Below, one piece after another: positions 9,598 to 19,628 of a stretch of DNA of 54,421 bases. Source of the DNA: Cyanobacteria bacterium K_Offshore_surface_m2_239 (GTDB lineage: Bacteria; Cyanobacteriota; Cyanobacteriia; PCC-6307; Cyanobiaceae); the NCBI GenBank assembly GCA_016882305.1, contig VGQX01000004.1:1-54421 (forward strand), written 5' to 3'. Under the pieces are notes generated by a model. The model made no database searches. It had not been told where the DNA came from and was given only the letters and a program-made list of their open reading frames with translations. How positions within the stretch are numbered: position 1 is the stretch's first letter; each line of letters starts with the position of its first letter. The translations under genes were made by a program, and so were the position numbers.

Positions 9598-10963
9598 GCG
9601 CGGGATCGCTCGCCTCGCCGTGAACGATCGAGGCGCGCCACCGTCGCGGTCGTCGGGGGGGCTTGCCCTGCCGCGCTTGCTTCTCTCGTTGACTCTCGTC
9701 GGGGCGCTGGTGGGGGCTTTTTGCTGGCCCCTGACCCTGGTGGACCGGCTGCAGGACCAGCTCGTGGGCCGCTTGCCGGCCTTTTCCGCCACCCCCTGGA
9801 GCCTGCCCACCCTCCTGCTGGCCCTGACGCCGCTGGTGGCCATGCCCCTGATCCTTGGGCTGCAGGCCGGGATCTGGCCGGAGGGGGCCAGCTCGGGCAT
9901 TCCCCAGACCCTGGTCAGCCTCAAGGACCCGGAGGAGGCCAGGTTGCTCCTGGCGCCTGCGGCCACCCGCCAGCGGCTCGTGCTGTGGTCTCTCGCCTCC
10001 CTGGCGCTGCTTCCCCTTGGTCGGGAGGGGCCGGTGGTGCATTTGAGCGCGGCCCTGGCCCAGGGCCTCCGCCGCCGCTGGCCCGGACTTCTGCACCCCC
10101 TGGATCGTCGCGCCTTCATCGCCCTGTGCGGGGGCGCCGGCATGGCGTCCGCCTTCGACACCCCCTTGGTGGGAGTGGTCTTCATGCTGGAAGAGCTCAG
10201 CCGTCGCATCGACGGCGTGGTGATTCCCGCAGCCATGGTGGTCTGCGCTGTCGCCGGCGAAATGAACCACTGGGGCGGACAGCCGGAATTTGCCCTGGCC
10301 GTGCTCCGCGAGAGCGCTGGGGAGCTGGATCAGCTGGTGCTGGCCCTGCCGATCGGCCTGGCCGGGGGGCTGGTGGGGGTGGGGTTCAGCACCTTGATCC
10401 TGCGCCTCTCCGCCCTCCTCGGTCCCCTGGCCAAACGGCGCCCGCTCCTCCTTGGCCTGGCCCTGGGGGGCCTCCTCAGCGGGCTATGCCTGCTCACGGG
10501 AGGAGTGAGCGGCGGCGACGGGGAGGTGGTGATGACCCGCCTTGTGGGCCAGCCCCAGCTCGGAGCGGGCGGTTGGCCGGGCTTCGCGGCGCGTGTTGTC
10601 GGTCCGTCCCTCTGTTTGGGGGCTGGGGTGCCGGGGGGGCTGATCGATCCGGCCCTGGCCCTGGGAGCCCTGGTGGGCCGGGCGATCGGCCAGCCGTTCC
10701 ACTCCCCGCTGTTGGGGATCGCCTTGGGGCTGGCGGCCGCCCTGGCTGGCGCCACCCAGCTGCCCTTGGTGAGCGTGATGTTCAGCCTGCGGCTGCTGGG
10801 GGATCAGCAATGGCTGCCGGGGGTGGTGCTGGCCGGGGCCCTGGGCGCTGGTCTGAGTCGGCTCCTCGGTGGCCGCGCCATCTATCACGTTCTGGCGGAA
10901 CGATTGATGGAGCAACGCGCGGTGGATCGCGCCGCAGCGGCTGGAGGCGAACCAGGGCGTTGA
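9587..10963 (+). CDS. voltage-gated ClC-type chloride channel/antiporter
   Basis: 458 aa; PLGREGPVVHLSAALAQGL, GGAGMASAFDTPLVGVVFMLEE, CLGAGVPGGLIDPALALGALVG. Confidence 0.92.
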   Translation: MASERGIARLAVNDRGAPPSRSSGGLALPRLLLSLTLVGALVGAFCWPLTLVDRLQDQLVGRLPAFSATPWSLPTLLLALTPLVAMPLILGLQAGIWPEGASSGIPQTLVSLKDPEEARLLLAPAATRQRLVLWSLASLALLPLGREGPVVHLSAALAQGLRRRWPGLLHPLDRRAFIALCGGAGMASAFDTPLVGVVFMLEELSRRIDGVVIPAAMVVCAVAGEMNHWGGQPEFALAVLRESAGELDQLVLALPIGLAGGLVGVGFSTLILRLSALLGPLAKRRPLLLGLALGGLLSGLCLLTGGVSGGDGEVVMTRLVGQPQLGAGGWPGFAARVVGPSLCLGAGVPGGLIDPALALGALVGRAIGQPFHSPLLGIALGLAAALAGATQLPLVSVMFSLRLLGDQQWLPGVVLAGALGAGLSRLLGGRAIYHVLAERLMEQRAVDRAAAAGGEPGR

Positions 10964-11010
10964 GGACGGGGGACGGACCCCTGCCTGCTCAAGGAGTGCC
11001 GAAGGCGGGT

Positions 11011-12648
11011 TCAGGCGATCGCGGGCAACCGCGGACAGGCCTCCACGAGGGTGCGGGTGATCGCGGCCTTCGGGTGGCTCAGGAGCGCGGAGCCTGAGCC
11101 CTCTTCGACGATGCGCCCTCCCTCCAGCACGATCACGCGGTGGCAGAAGCCGCTCGCCACCGCGAGGTCATGGGTGACGAACACCAGCCCCAGCCCGAGC
11201 CGCCCCCGCAGATCCCGCAACAGGGCCAACACCTCGGCCTGCACCTCCGCGTCAAGCATGCTCACGCTCTCGTCGCACAGCAGCACGCGGGGTTGAAGGA
11301 TCAGGGCGCGGGCGATGGCCACCCGCTGCTGCTGGCCGCCGGAAAGCTGCCGCGGGCGCCGATTCTCAAAGGCCTCCGGAGGCTCCAGACCCACCGCCGC
11401 CAGCTGTTCCCGCGCCCGCTGTCGGGCCTCGCCCCGGCCGGCCAGCCGATGGATCAGCAGGGGATCGGCCACGGCCTCCCCCACAGACATCTGGGGATTC
11501 AGGCAGGCCAGGGGATCCTGGAACACCATCTGCAGGCGTTGGCGGGCCTGGCGCAGGGCCCTGCCGCGCAGGTGGCGCAGATCCTGACCCAACAGCCGCA
11601 CGGAGCCGCCCCGCACGGGTGCCAGACCCATCAAGGCGCGGCAGAGGGTGCTTTTGCCACAGCCCGACGCGCCCACCACGCCGATGGTTTCCCCTTCATG
11701 GAGCGTGAGGCTCACCCCGTCCACAGCCTTCAGCCAGCGAGGGTTCCAGGGGGGCGAGGGCAGGGGATGCCAGCTCCGCAACGCCGAAATCTCCAGCAGC
11801 GCCGGCGTTGCGGCGGGGGCCACGCTGGAGCGTCCTTCCCGCTCCCGCGCTGCTTGCACCAGCCGCCGACCCACCGCCGAGGCCGGCGCGGTGAGCACCT
11901 GGCGGCTGGGGCCCTCCTCCACCAGCCGGCCCGCAGCGAGGACGGCGACGCGCTCGCACCAGCGGCCTGCCATGGCCAGGTCGTGGGTGATCAGCAGCAG
12001 GGCGCTGCCGGCCTCCTCGCAGAGCCCGCAGAGTTCAGCCATCACCTGGCTCGTCACCGCCACATCCAGGCTGGTGGTGGGTTCATCGGCCATCACCAGC
12101 GGCGGGCTGAGGGCCATGGCCAGGGCGATGGCCACCCGTTGGCGCATGCCGCCGCTGAATTCATGGGGGTAGCTGCCGTAGCGGGCGGGCGCGATTCCCA
12201 CCCGCTCCAGCAGCTCCTCCGCTCGCGCCCGCAACGCGCGCCGGTTCGCCGGTCGATGGGCGGCGAGGGTGTCGCGCACGTGCTCGCCCACCGTGAGCAG
12301 GGGGTTCAGGCGGGTCATCGGGTCCTGGAACACCAGCCCCGCGGCCTCCCCCCGCAGGTGGCGCAGGGCTCCCCGCTCCAGTCGGCGCGGATCGCGACCC
12401 GCCAGCTCCAGGGTGCCCTCACAGACGCTCCCCGGCGGCAGCAGCCCCAGCACGGCGCGGGCCACGGTGCTTTTGCCGCAGCCTGAGGGTCCCACCAGGG
12501 CCAGACGATCGCCCCGTCTGAGGGTCAGATCCAGGCCGTCGAGGGTGGGGCTGGAGGCGCCGGGATACCGCACCAGCAGCTGGCGCAGGACCAGCACCGG
12601 ATCGGTGTCCGCGCCATGGCGCGGGCTGAGGGGAGGGGCGGGCGCCAT
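11011..12648 (-). CDS. ABC transporter, two fused ATP-binding domains (oligopeptide/nickel type)
   Basis: 545 aa; two Walker A (GPSGCGKST, GASGCGKST), two LSGG-type signatures (FSGGMRQR, LSGGQQQR), two Walker B (ADEPTTSLD, CDESVSMLD). Confidence 0.95.
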   Translation of the reverse strand: MAPAPPLSPRHGADTDPVLVLRQLLVRYPGASSPTLDGLDLTLRRGDRLALVGPSGCGKSTVARAVLGLLPPGSVCEGTLELAGRDPRRLERGALRHLRGEAAGLVFQDPMTRLNPLLTVGEHVRDTLAAHRPANRRALRARAEELLERVGIAPARYGSYPHEFSGGMRQRVAIALAMALSPPLVMADEPTTSLDVAVTSQVMAELCGLCEEAGSALLLITHDLAMAGRWCERVAVLAAGRLVEEGPSRQVLTAPASAVGRRLVQAAREREGRSSVAPAATPALLEISALRSWHPLPSPPWNPRWLKAVDGVSLTLHEGETIGVVGASGCGKSTLCRALMGLAPVRGGSVRLLGQDLRHLRGRALRQARQRLQMVFQDPLACLNPQMSVGEAVADPLLIHRLAGRGEARQRAREQLAAVGLEPPEAFENRRPRQLSGGQQQRVAIARALILQPRVLLCDESVSMLDAEVQAEVLALLRDLRGRLGLGLVFVTHDLAVASGFCHRVIVLEGGRIVEEGSGSALLSHPKAAITRTLVEACPRLPAIA

Positions 12649-12728
12649 GGCGGCGAGGAAAGTTGCCCCAGCTTGGCGTCCCCCCGGGTTGGCTTCCTGG
12701 CTAACATGTGGTCATCGTGAGGAGGTCA

Positions 12729-15083
12729 ATGCTCAGGACCATCCCCGACCGGGTCGCTCCAAACGACGGGGGCGCCGCGTTGGATGGTGATGGGCCGGTC
12801 GATTCCTTCACGCTTCCCGGAACTTCCCTCCCCGCCCGCCGTCGGCTGATTCGCGAGCCCGCCGACTATGGCGTGCCTCTCCCGGAGTGGTTGAAGGAGT
12901 GCGTGCGGCACGTCCCTCCGGGCACGGGCGACAGCTGTCCCACCGACACCGAGGCCTTGCTCGCCTCGGCTTTCGACTTCGCCTTCCAGCTCCACGAGGG
13001 GCAATTCCGGGCCACAGGGGAGCCCTACATCGTGCATCCGATCGCTGTGGCCGATCTGCTGCGCGACATCGGGGCCAGCGCGGCGGTGATCGCCGCCGGC
13101 TTTCTCCACGACGTGGTGGAGGACACGGAGGTGACGCCCCGGGAGTTGGAGGAGCATTTCGGCGCGGAGGTGCGCGCGCTCGTGGAGGGGGTGACCAAGC
13201 TGGGGGGAATCCACTTCACCAACCACACCGAAGCCCAGGCGGAAAATCTGCGGCGGATGTTCCTGGCCATGGCCAGCGACATTCGCGTGGTGTTGGTGAA
13301 ACTGGCGGATCGGTTGCACAACATGCGCACTCTCGGCGCTCTCAAGCCGGAGAAACAGCAGCGCATTGCCCGCGAAACCCGCGAGATCTACGCTCCCCTG
13401 GCCAATCGTCTGGGCATCGGACGGTTCAAGTGGGAGCTGGAAGACCTGGCCTTCAAGGTGTTGGAGCCCGAGGCTTTTCGGGAGATCCAGCAAGCGGTGG
13501 CCACCAAGCGCAGTGAGCGGGAAGAGCGTTTGGGCGTCACCACGAGCCTGTTGCGGGAGCGCTTGGTGGCCGCCGGATTGGACCCCTGCCAGGTGAGCGG
13601 ACGCCCGAAGCACCTCTACGGGATCTGGAGCAAGATGCAACGTCAACAGAAGGCGTTTCACGAGCTCTACGACATCGCCGCCCTGCGCATTCTCTGCCCC
13701 TCGGTGGATAGCTGCTACCGCGCCTTGGCGGTGGTGCATGACACGTTTCGACCCATTCCCGGGCGGTTCAAGGATTACATCGGCCTTCCCAAGCCGAACG
13801 GCTACCAATCCCTGCACACCGCCGTGATCGGCCGCCATCGACCGATCGAGGTGCAGATCCGCACCATCGAGATGCATCAGGTCGCTGAATTCGGCATTGC
13901 GGCCCACTGGAAATACAAGGAGGGCGGCTCGCCCGCCACGGGGGACACGGAGCGTTTCAACTGGCTGCGGCAGCTGGTGGATTGGCAGAAGGACGGCGGC
14001 TCCGAAGACAGCAGCGACTATCTGGCCTCGATCAAGGAGGACCTGTTCGATGAGGAGGTCTTCGTCTTCACTCCCAAAGGGGACGTGGTGGGGCTGCGCA
14101 AGGGGTCAACCGCTGTCGATTTTGCTTATCGCATCCACTCAGAAGTTGGCAATCATTGCCAGGGGGTGAGGATCAACGATCGGCTCTGCCCGCTCGCCAC
14201 GCAACTGCGCAATGGCGATTTCGTGCAGGTGATCACGGCCAAGTCCGCCCATCCCAGCCTGGATTGGTTGAATTTCGTCGTCACGCCCACCGCGCGCAAC
14301 AGAATTCGCTCCTGGTACAAGCGCTGCCACCGGGAGGACAACATCCAGCGCGGTACCGAACTGTTGGAGCGGGAGTTGGGGCGGGAGGGCTTCGATGCCC
14401 TGCTGCGCGGGGAGGCGATGGTGCGCGTCGCTCGCCGCTGCAATCTGTTGAGCACGGAGGATTTGTTGGCCTCCCTCGGTTTCGGCGGGGTGACCCTGCA
14501 ACAGGTGGTGAACCGGCTGCGGGAGGAGATTCGCCTGGCGGCGGCCGCAGCCACCCCTCAGCCGACCAATGAGGAGGTGGCCGCCAGCGTGGTCGCCGCC
14601 CACACCACCGGACCCTCCGCGCAGCACTCGGGCAGCCCGATCCTGGGGCTGGAGGGCTTGGAATACCGGATGGGGGGGTGTTGCAGTCCGCTGCCGGGCG
14701 CGGCGATCGTCGGCACGGTGGCTCTGGGCAATCACGGCATCACGATCCACCGTCAGGACTGCGGGAATCTGGCCCACGTGCCGGCGGAGCGTCGTCTGCC
14801 GGTGCGCTGGAATCCCGCCATGGCGGAGGAGCATCGGCGCCGCTACCCGGTGCAGCTGCGCATTGAGGTGCTCGATCGGGTCGGTGTTCTGAAGGACATC
14901 CTCACCCGTCTGTCCGACCATCGCATCAACGTCAGCGATGCCCGGGTGCGCACCACCGCCGGCAAACCCGCCCGCATCGACCTTCGTGTGGAGCTCGGCG
15001 ACGATGACCAGCTGCGGGACACGGTGGATCAGATCCGCTCCATGGCGGACGTGCTGGACATCGCTCGCACGGGCAACGGCTGA
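12729..15083 (+). CDS. spoT: bifunctional (p)ppGpp synthetase/hydrolase
   Basis: HD domain (GFLHDVVEDT), RelA/SpoT synthetase (RPKHLYGIWSKMQRQ, YDIAALRILC), TGS and C-terminal ACT; GGAGGT precedes ATG at 12729. Confidence 0.95.
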   Translation: MLRTIPDRVAPNDGGAALDGDGPVDSFTLPGTSLPARRRLIREPADYGVPLPEWLKECVRHVPPGTGDSCPTDTEALLASAFDFAFQLHEGQFRATGEPYIVHPIAVADLLRDIGASAAVIAAGFLHDVVEDTEVTPRELEEHFGAEVRALVEGVTKLGGIHFTNHTEAQAENLRRMFLAMASDIRVVLVKLADRLHNMRTLGALKPEKQQRIARETREIYAPLANRLGIGRFKWELEDLAFKVLEPEAFREIQQAVATKRSEREERLGVTTSLLRERLVAAGLDPCQVSGRPKHLYGIWSKMQRQQKAFHELYDIAALRILCPSVDSCYRALAVVHDTFRPIPGRFKDYIGLPKPNGYQSLHTAVIGRHRPIEVQIRTIEMHQVAEFGIAAHWKYKEGGSPATGDTERFNWLRQLVDWQKDGGSEDSSDYLASIKEDLFDEEVFVFTPKGDVVGLRKGSTAVDFAYRIHSEVGNHCQGVRINDRLCPLATQLRNGDFVQVITAKSAHPSLDWLNFVVTPTARNRIRSWYKRCHREDNIQRGTELLERELGREGFDALLRGEAMVRVARRCNLLSTEDLLASLGFGGVTLQQVVNRLREEIRLAAAAATPQPTNEEVAASVVAAHTTGPSAQHSGSPILGLEGLEYRMGGCCSPLPGAAIVGTVALGNHGITIHRQDCGNLAHVPAERRLPVRWNPAMAEEHRRRYPVQLRIEVLDRVGVLKDILTRLSDHRINVSDARVRTTAGKPARIDLRVELGDDDQLRDTVDQIRSMADVLDIARTGNG

Positions 15084-15142
15084 CGGATCCGTCCCCGTCT
15101 CGCCTCCCCCTGCCAGTCTGGAACCCCCGCCTGGCACCAGCA

Positions 15143-16024
15143 TTGGAAAGCAATCCTCTGACCTCGGTGATGCTCCCCCTCGCCCTGGCCTTCATCATGC
15201 TGGGCATGGGTTTGGGGTTGTTGCCGGACGACTTCCGCCGCATGGGCCGCCAGCCCAAAGTCGTTGCGGTGGGCGTGATCTGCCAGATGGTCGTCCTGCC
15301 CCTGATCGGGGTGTTGATCGTCGCGGTGGTGCCCATGCCTCCGGTCATCGCCATGGGTCTGCTAGTGGTCGCCCTCTGCCCGGGCGGGCCCTCCTCGAAT
15401 CTGATCACCTATCTGGCCAAGGTTGACGTGGCGCTCTCGGTGAGCCTCACGGCCCTCAGCAGCCTGCTGACCGTGGTCACGATTCCTGTGCTGGCCAATC
15501 TGGCCCTGCGCTGGCTGCTGGGCACCGAGGCGGAGATCCGCCTGCCGATCGGCACCACCATGGCGCAAATCCTGCTGATCACCCTGGTGCCCATCGCCAC
15601 AGGGATGGGTCTGCGGCGGCGTTGGCCCGCCACCGCTTTGCGGTTGGAGCGCCAGGTGAGTCGGCTGGCGGCGGGCCTGCTGGCCTTGATCATCCTGCTG
15701 TTGCTGGTGCGGGAGGGCGACAAGCTGCCCGCGTTTCTCTGGAAGGCCGGCTTGGGGGTGGTGTTGCTCAATGGTCTGGGCACGCTGGCCGGTTTCCTGG
15801 CGGGACGGGGTTCGGGGCTGCCTCTCTCGCAGCGGCTCACTCTCGCCATTGAGGTGGGCATCCAGAACTGCACCCTGGCGCTCGCCATCACGGCGGGCCT
15901 GCTGCGCAGCCCGGAGATGGCGGTGCCGGCCGCGCTCTACGGGCTCTGGATGAATGTCGCCGGTCTGGCGATGGTGCGGATCGGCCGCCAGCTCACGGCG
16001 CGTTCCCAACCGACCGCCACATAA
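15143..16024 (+). CDS. bile acid:sodium symporter family transporter
   Basis: 293 aa multi-TM; ALCPGGPSSNLITYLAKVDVALSVSLTALSSLLTVVTIPV and EVGIQNCTLALAI typical. Confidence 0.9.
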   Translation: MESNPLTSVMLPLALAFIMLGMGLGLLPDDFRRMGRQPKVVAVGVICQMVVLPLIGVLIVAVVPMPPVIAMGLLVVALCPGGPSSNLITYLAKVDVALSVSLTALSSLLTVVTIPVLANLALRWLLGTEAEIRLPIGTTMAQILLITLVPIATGMGLRRRWPATALRLERQVSRLAAGLLALIILLLLVREGDKLPAFLWKAGLGVVLLNGLGTLAGFLAGRGSGLPLSQRLTLAIEVGIQNCTLALAITAGLLRSPEMAVPAALYGLWMNVAGLAMVRIGRQLTARSQPTAT

Positions 16025-16054
16025 TCTGGGATCCCTTCCTGTGAACACCCGCGG

Positions 16055-17680
16055 ATGCGCTTGAACGCTCTCAGCGCCGCAGCTTGCCGGAGTTTTCATC
16101 CCGATTGGTTTCTCCCGAGCCTGACCCCCACACCGATTCCGGGCGATGTCCGCAACCGGCGGGGCTGCCGGCTCAGCCCTCTGGTCCCGGTGCTGGCCGC
16201 GCTCGCCATCGCGCAGCCCCTGCTGCCGCTGGCACCCGCCAAGGCTCTGGAGGAGGTGGTTGTGCAGCTCCCGTTGGTGGACACGGGACTGACCATCAAG
16301 GTGAACGAGTTGCGCAGCCTGGAGGCGCTCCGCGCTGGCAACAGCGATTTGGCCGAACTGGATCGGGCCAGCGATGGAGCCATTGGCCGGCAGGTTTGGG
16401 AGGTGCTCAACCAACCGGTTCCCCTCCGTCTCACCCGCATCGTGGATGGCTCGGTGGGGTCGCCCTTGCTGGATCAAGCCATTCTCGTGCTCTCCACCAT
16501 CGGCAAGGTGGAGGGTCGCCCGCCGGATCTCACCGGGGCAACGCTGCGGGAGGCCCTGGACAAGGCCTCGGCGACGGGTGATCTCACCCTTTTGAACCTG
16601 ATCAAGGCCATCCCCGGCCAACGCCTCACCCTGAATCTGACCCGAGCCAAGGACATCGCCAACCGAATGCTGGAGCAGCGCGATGAGGCTGTGGAGCTGC
16701 TGGCGCGTCTGCCGCAGGTGGTGCCTCCGTCAACGCCGCTGAGCCCGGGTGGTGCGGTGATCACGCGCACGGTGCGGATTGCCGTGGCCCATCGCAAGCA
16801 ACCTCTGGAGCTGGTGGTGATGGAACCCCAAGCGACGGGCAATGGACATCTGGTGCTGATCTCCCATGGCCTCTGGGACGATCCGAAGAGCTTTGCGGGG
16901 TGGGGCCGTCTGCTGGCCAGTCGCGGATACACCGTCATCCTGCCTCGCCATCCTGGAAGCGACAGCACCCAGCAGGAAGCTGTGTTGGCCGGTGAGGCGC
17001 CCCCACCCACGGCGGATGAGCTTGCCTTGCGCCCCTTGGATGTCAAAGCGGCGATCGACCAGGTGAACGGACTGGGCTTGACCACCAAGGTGGACAACCA
17101 GCGCGTTGTCGTGTTGGGTCACTCCTGGGGTGGCACAACGGTGCTGCAACTGGCGGGAGCACGGCCGACCGAGGCCAACTTGCGCAGGAGCTGCAACGAC
17201 GTCCGCTCCCCTGATCGCAACCTGAGCTGGACGCTGCAATGCAGCTGGGTCAGCGGCGTGAACCGGGCGTCGATCCACGATTCGCGGGTGATCGCGGTGG
17301 CTGCGGTGAGTCCACCAGCCTCCCTTCTGTTTCCGCGGGGATCCGGAGCGGATCTCAATGCGCGCGTGCTGCTGGTGAGCGGCAGTCGCGATTGGGTGGT
17401 GCCGCCGGATCCGGAGGCCATTGATCCCGTTCGCACCGCCGCGCGAGCGGGCCATCAACTGGTGCTGGTCAACGGCGGCGATCATTTCAATCTCAGACCG
17501 GAGGCGCAGGCGGATGGAGGTGTGCTCGGAGCGATGCTGTTGAAGTGGGCAGATGCCGCCTTCTCAGCCGGCGAGGGAGCCCGACCCCGGGAAGGCGCGG
17601 CTCCCCTGCTCACGGGTGGGGGCTGGGGACATGCTGACTTCCCGATGGTGGACGCCACGCGGGCGGTCCAGAACCCGTAA
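16055..17680 (+). CDS. secreted alpha/beta hydrolase with N-terminal DUF1400
   Basis: LEEVVVQLPLVDTGLTIKVNELRSLEAL (DUF1400-like) and VVLGHSWGGTT nucleophile elbow; GDHFNL near C-terminus. Confidence 0.88.
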   Translation: MRLNALSAAACRSFHPDWFLPSLTPTPIPGDVRNRRGCRLSPLVPVLAALAIAQPLLPLAPAKALEEVVVQLPLVDTGLTIKVNELRSLEALRAGNSDLAELDRASDGAIGRQVWEVLNQPVPLRLTRIVDGSVGSPLLDQAILVLSTIGKVEGRPPDLTGATLREALDKASATGDLTLLNLIKAIPGQRLTLNLTRAKDIANRMLEQRDEAVELLARLPQVVPPSTPLSPGGAVITRTVRIAVAHRKQPLELVVMEPQATGNGHLVLISHGLWDDPKSFAGWGRLLASRGYTVILPRHPGSDSTQQEAVLAGEAPPPTADELALRPLDVKAAIDQVNGLGLTTKVDNQRVVVLGHSWGGTTVLQLAGARPTEANLRRSCNDVRSPDRNLSWTLQCSWVSGVNRASIHDSRVIAVAAVSPPASLLFPRGSGADLNARVLLVSGSRDWVVPPDPEAIDPVRTAARAGHQLVLVNGGDHFNLRPEAQADGGVLGAMLLKWADAAFSAGEGARPREGAAPLLTGGGWGHADFPMVDATRAVQNP

Positions 17681-17737
17681 GGCTCAAGCGAGGGGCGAAA
17701 CTGGCGGCGCCGCGCTCCACGGGCGGCGCCGTGCTTC

Positions 17738-19288
17738 TCAACCGCGAGGGAGGCGGCAGCGCCGACGCAGTTTGCGGCTGAACGTCCAGGCCATGGCGGC
17801 GCCGCTCACCGCCAGGGGGCCTGGCACGGGCTCTCCTGCGAGCGGTGGCGTGCTCAGCGGGGAGAGCCGCGCCAGGGAGGCCTGTTCAAAGTCGTAGGCG
17901 TAGCCGAGGAGCTTCTCTTCCTCATAGGCTTTGGCCAGGAAGGACAGGCCCAGAGGATTTTTGTTGTTCAAGGTTTGATATCCCGCCGGCACAATGATCG
18001 TGGGATAGCCCGCCCTGGCACCAATGGCGGCGCCGCTGGCGCCACTGAAAAGAATGGCATCCAAACTGTTGGCCGCCATGAAGGCGTCGATGCCAAGGGT
18101 GCGGGAGTTGAGAATGTCAGCGGCTCGATCGGCCTGATAGCGGATGGTGTCAGCGCTTCCAGGGGTGAGATCGATCAAGCGAGAGGTGTCAATTCTCACC
18201 TTGCCGTATTTGAAGGGGCCGGCTGGATCGGGATTGGCGGCATTATAATCGATAATGAAGGTATTGACATCATCGATATCTTGAATGTTGGCGGCAGGTC
18301 CCAGGCTGGCCAGATAGGCATTCAGATCGCGTTTGAATTCATAGGGCAACACCGTGCTGCTGTTGGTGGGTGGTGTGAAGGGAATCTTCAGAACGGTGGC
18401 GCCTTCCGCGCGCAACACATCCAGAGCCTGGTTGAAGATGGCCAACTGTTCAGAACCGCTGGCCGTGGAGCCATTGGGCTCGGCGTAGTAGCCAAGTCTG
18501 GCGCCTTGCAGAGCATCAAGCCTCAAATAGGGCGTGTAATCGCTTTTCGCTTTGCCAACGCTCTCGGCGGTTTGCGGGTCTTTGGGATCCTCTCCTGTCA
18601 GGGCGCCGAGCAGGATGGCGGCATCGGTGACGGACCGAGCCATCGGGCCGGCGGTGTCCTGGCTGGCGGCGATGGGGATGATGCCATCGCGGCTCCAGAG
18701 GCCAACGGTAGGTTTGATGCCCACCAAGGAATTCTGATTGGCGGGGCTGAGGATGGATCCGGAGGTTTCCGTGCCGATGGCGATGGTGGCGAAGTTCGCC
18801 GCCATCGCTGCCCCTGACCCCGCGCTGGACCCTCCCGGAGAAAGCAGGGGGCGCCCATCCCCGCCCGGCAGCGCCACCGGGTTGTAGGGATTGAACGTGT
18901 AGCCATTGAGCGAGCTGTACCCCGCTGGCATGCCAGAGGTGAGATAGTTCGCGAATTCAGTCAGGGATGTTTTGCCGAGAATGATCGCACCGGCATCCAG
19001 CAACTTCAGAGCGATGGTGGCGTTGTCGGGCGGCAGGGAGCCCGCCAGGCCGAGGAAACCCGCTGTCGTGGGCAGAAAGCTGGTGTCGATGTTGTCTTTC
19101 AACAGAACAGGAATGCCGTGCAGCGCAGACCGTGGTCCTGTGGTGCCGCGCTCCAGGTCGAGGGCGGCCGCCTGGGCGACGGCATTGGGATTGAGGGAGA
19201 TGATGGTGTTGAGATTCAAGCCCCCCGGCCCGTCATAGGCGGCGATCCGGTTGAGATAGAGCTGCACGAGCTGCGCCGAGGTCAACAC
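17738..19288 (-). CDS. amidase-signature family protein with C-terminal PEP-CTERM-like sorting motif (annotated start is probably not the native one)
   Basis: HGIPVLLKDNIDT, GGSSAGSGAAMAANFATIAIGTETSGSILSPA (Ser-cisSer-Lys triad); C-term VPGPLAVSGAAMAWTFSRKLRRR; in-frame codons FSLEQATIPSINAAFDAG lie upstream of the GTG at 19288. Confidence 0.88.
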   Translation of the reverse strand: MLTSAQLVQLYLNRIAAYDGPGGLNLNTIISLNPNAVAQAAALDLERGTTGPRSALHGIPVLLKDNIDTSFLPTTAGFLGLAGSLPPDNATIALKLLDAGAIILGKTSLTEFANYLTSGMPAGYSSLNGYTFNPYNPVALPGGDGRPLLSPGGSSAGSGAAMAANFATIAIGTETSGSILSPANQNSLVGIKPTVGLWSRDGIIPIAASQDTAGPMARSVTDAAILLGALTGEDPKDPQTAESVGKAKSDYTPYLRLDALQGARLGYYAEPNGSTASGSEQLAIFNQALDVLRAEGATVLKIPFTPPTNSSTVLPYEFKRDLNAYLASLGPAANIQDIDDVNTFIIDYNAANPDPAGPFKYGKVRIDTSRLIDLTPGSADTIRYQADRAADILNSRTLGIDAFMAANSLDAILFSGASGAAIGARAGYPTIIVPAGYQTLNNKNPLGLSFLAKAYEEEKLLGYAYDFEQASLARLSPLSTPPLAGEPVPGPLAVSGAAMAWTFSRKLRRRCRLPRG

Positions 19289-19295
19289 TCCGGCG

Positions 19296-19628
19296 TCAAA
19301 CGCGGCGTTGATGCTCGGAATCGTGGCCTGCTCCAGGGAAAACGGCGCGGCCTGGGGCCAGCGGCGCCACCAGAGAGCAGCCCAGACCGAGGACCAGCGC
19401 GGCCAGGCGCGCTTTGTGCTCCGCCAGGGGCTTCCAGGTCCGCGCCCGCTCTCGGCCTGGAAGGGCTGCTTGCCCCTGCCCGCGGCTTGGGCGGAAGGCC
19501 GACGCCTCCGCCGTGGAGAGGCGCCCCTGCCACACCTGCGGTGATGGCGTTGCAGTCTTGGCTGGCCCTGGACAGAGGGTGTCGCTGTAGCTGTAGCTAT
19601 CGCTATAGCTGTGGTTGTTGTTTGACAT
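19296..19628 (-). pseudogene. candidate frameshifted 5' part of the amidase gene (Ser-rich leader plus signal peptide)
   Basis: ORF encodes MSNNNHSYSDSYSYSD...EHKARLAALVLGLGCSLVAPLAPGRA, a signal-peptide-like segment ending where the amidase frame resumes (APFSLEQATIPSINAAFD) in another frame. Confidence 0.5.
19581..19610. repeat. 6-bp tandem microsatellite (gtcgct gtagct gtagct atcgct atagct)
   Basis: five consecutive hexamers, reads SYSDSYSYSD on the minus strand. Confidence 0.8.

Noticed and set aside
11015-11024. GCGATCGC-type palindromes (HIP1) seen at a few sites
   Set aside because: Known abundant cyanobacterial motif; sparse here and not unusual.
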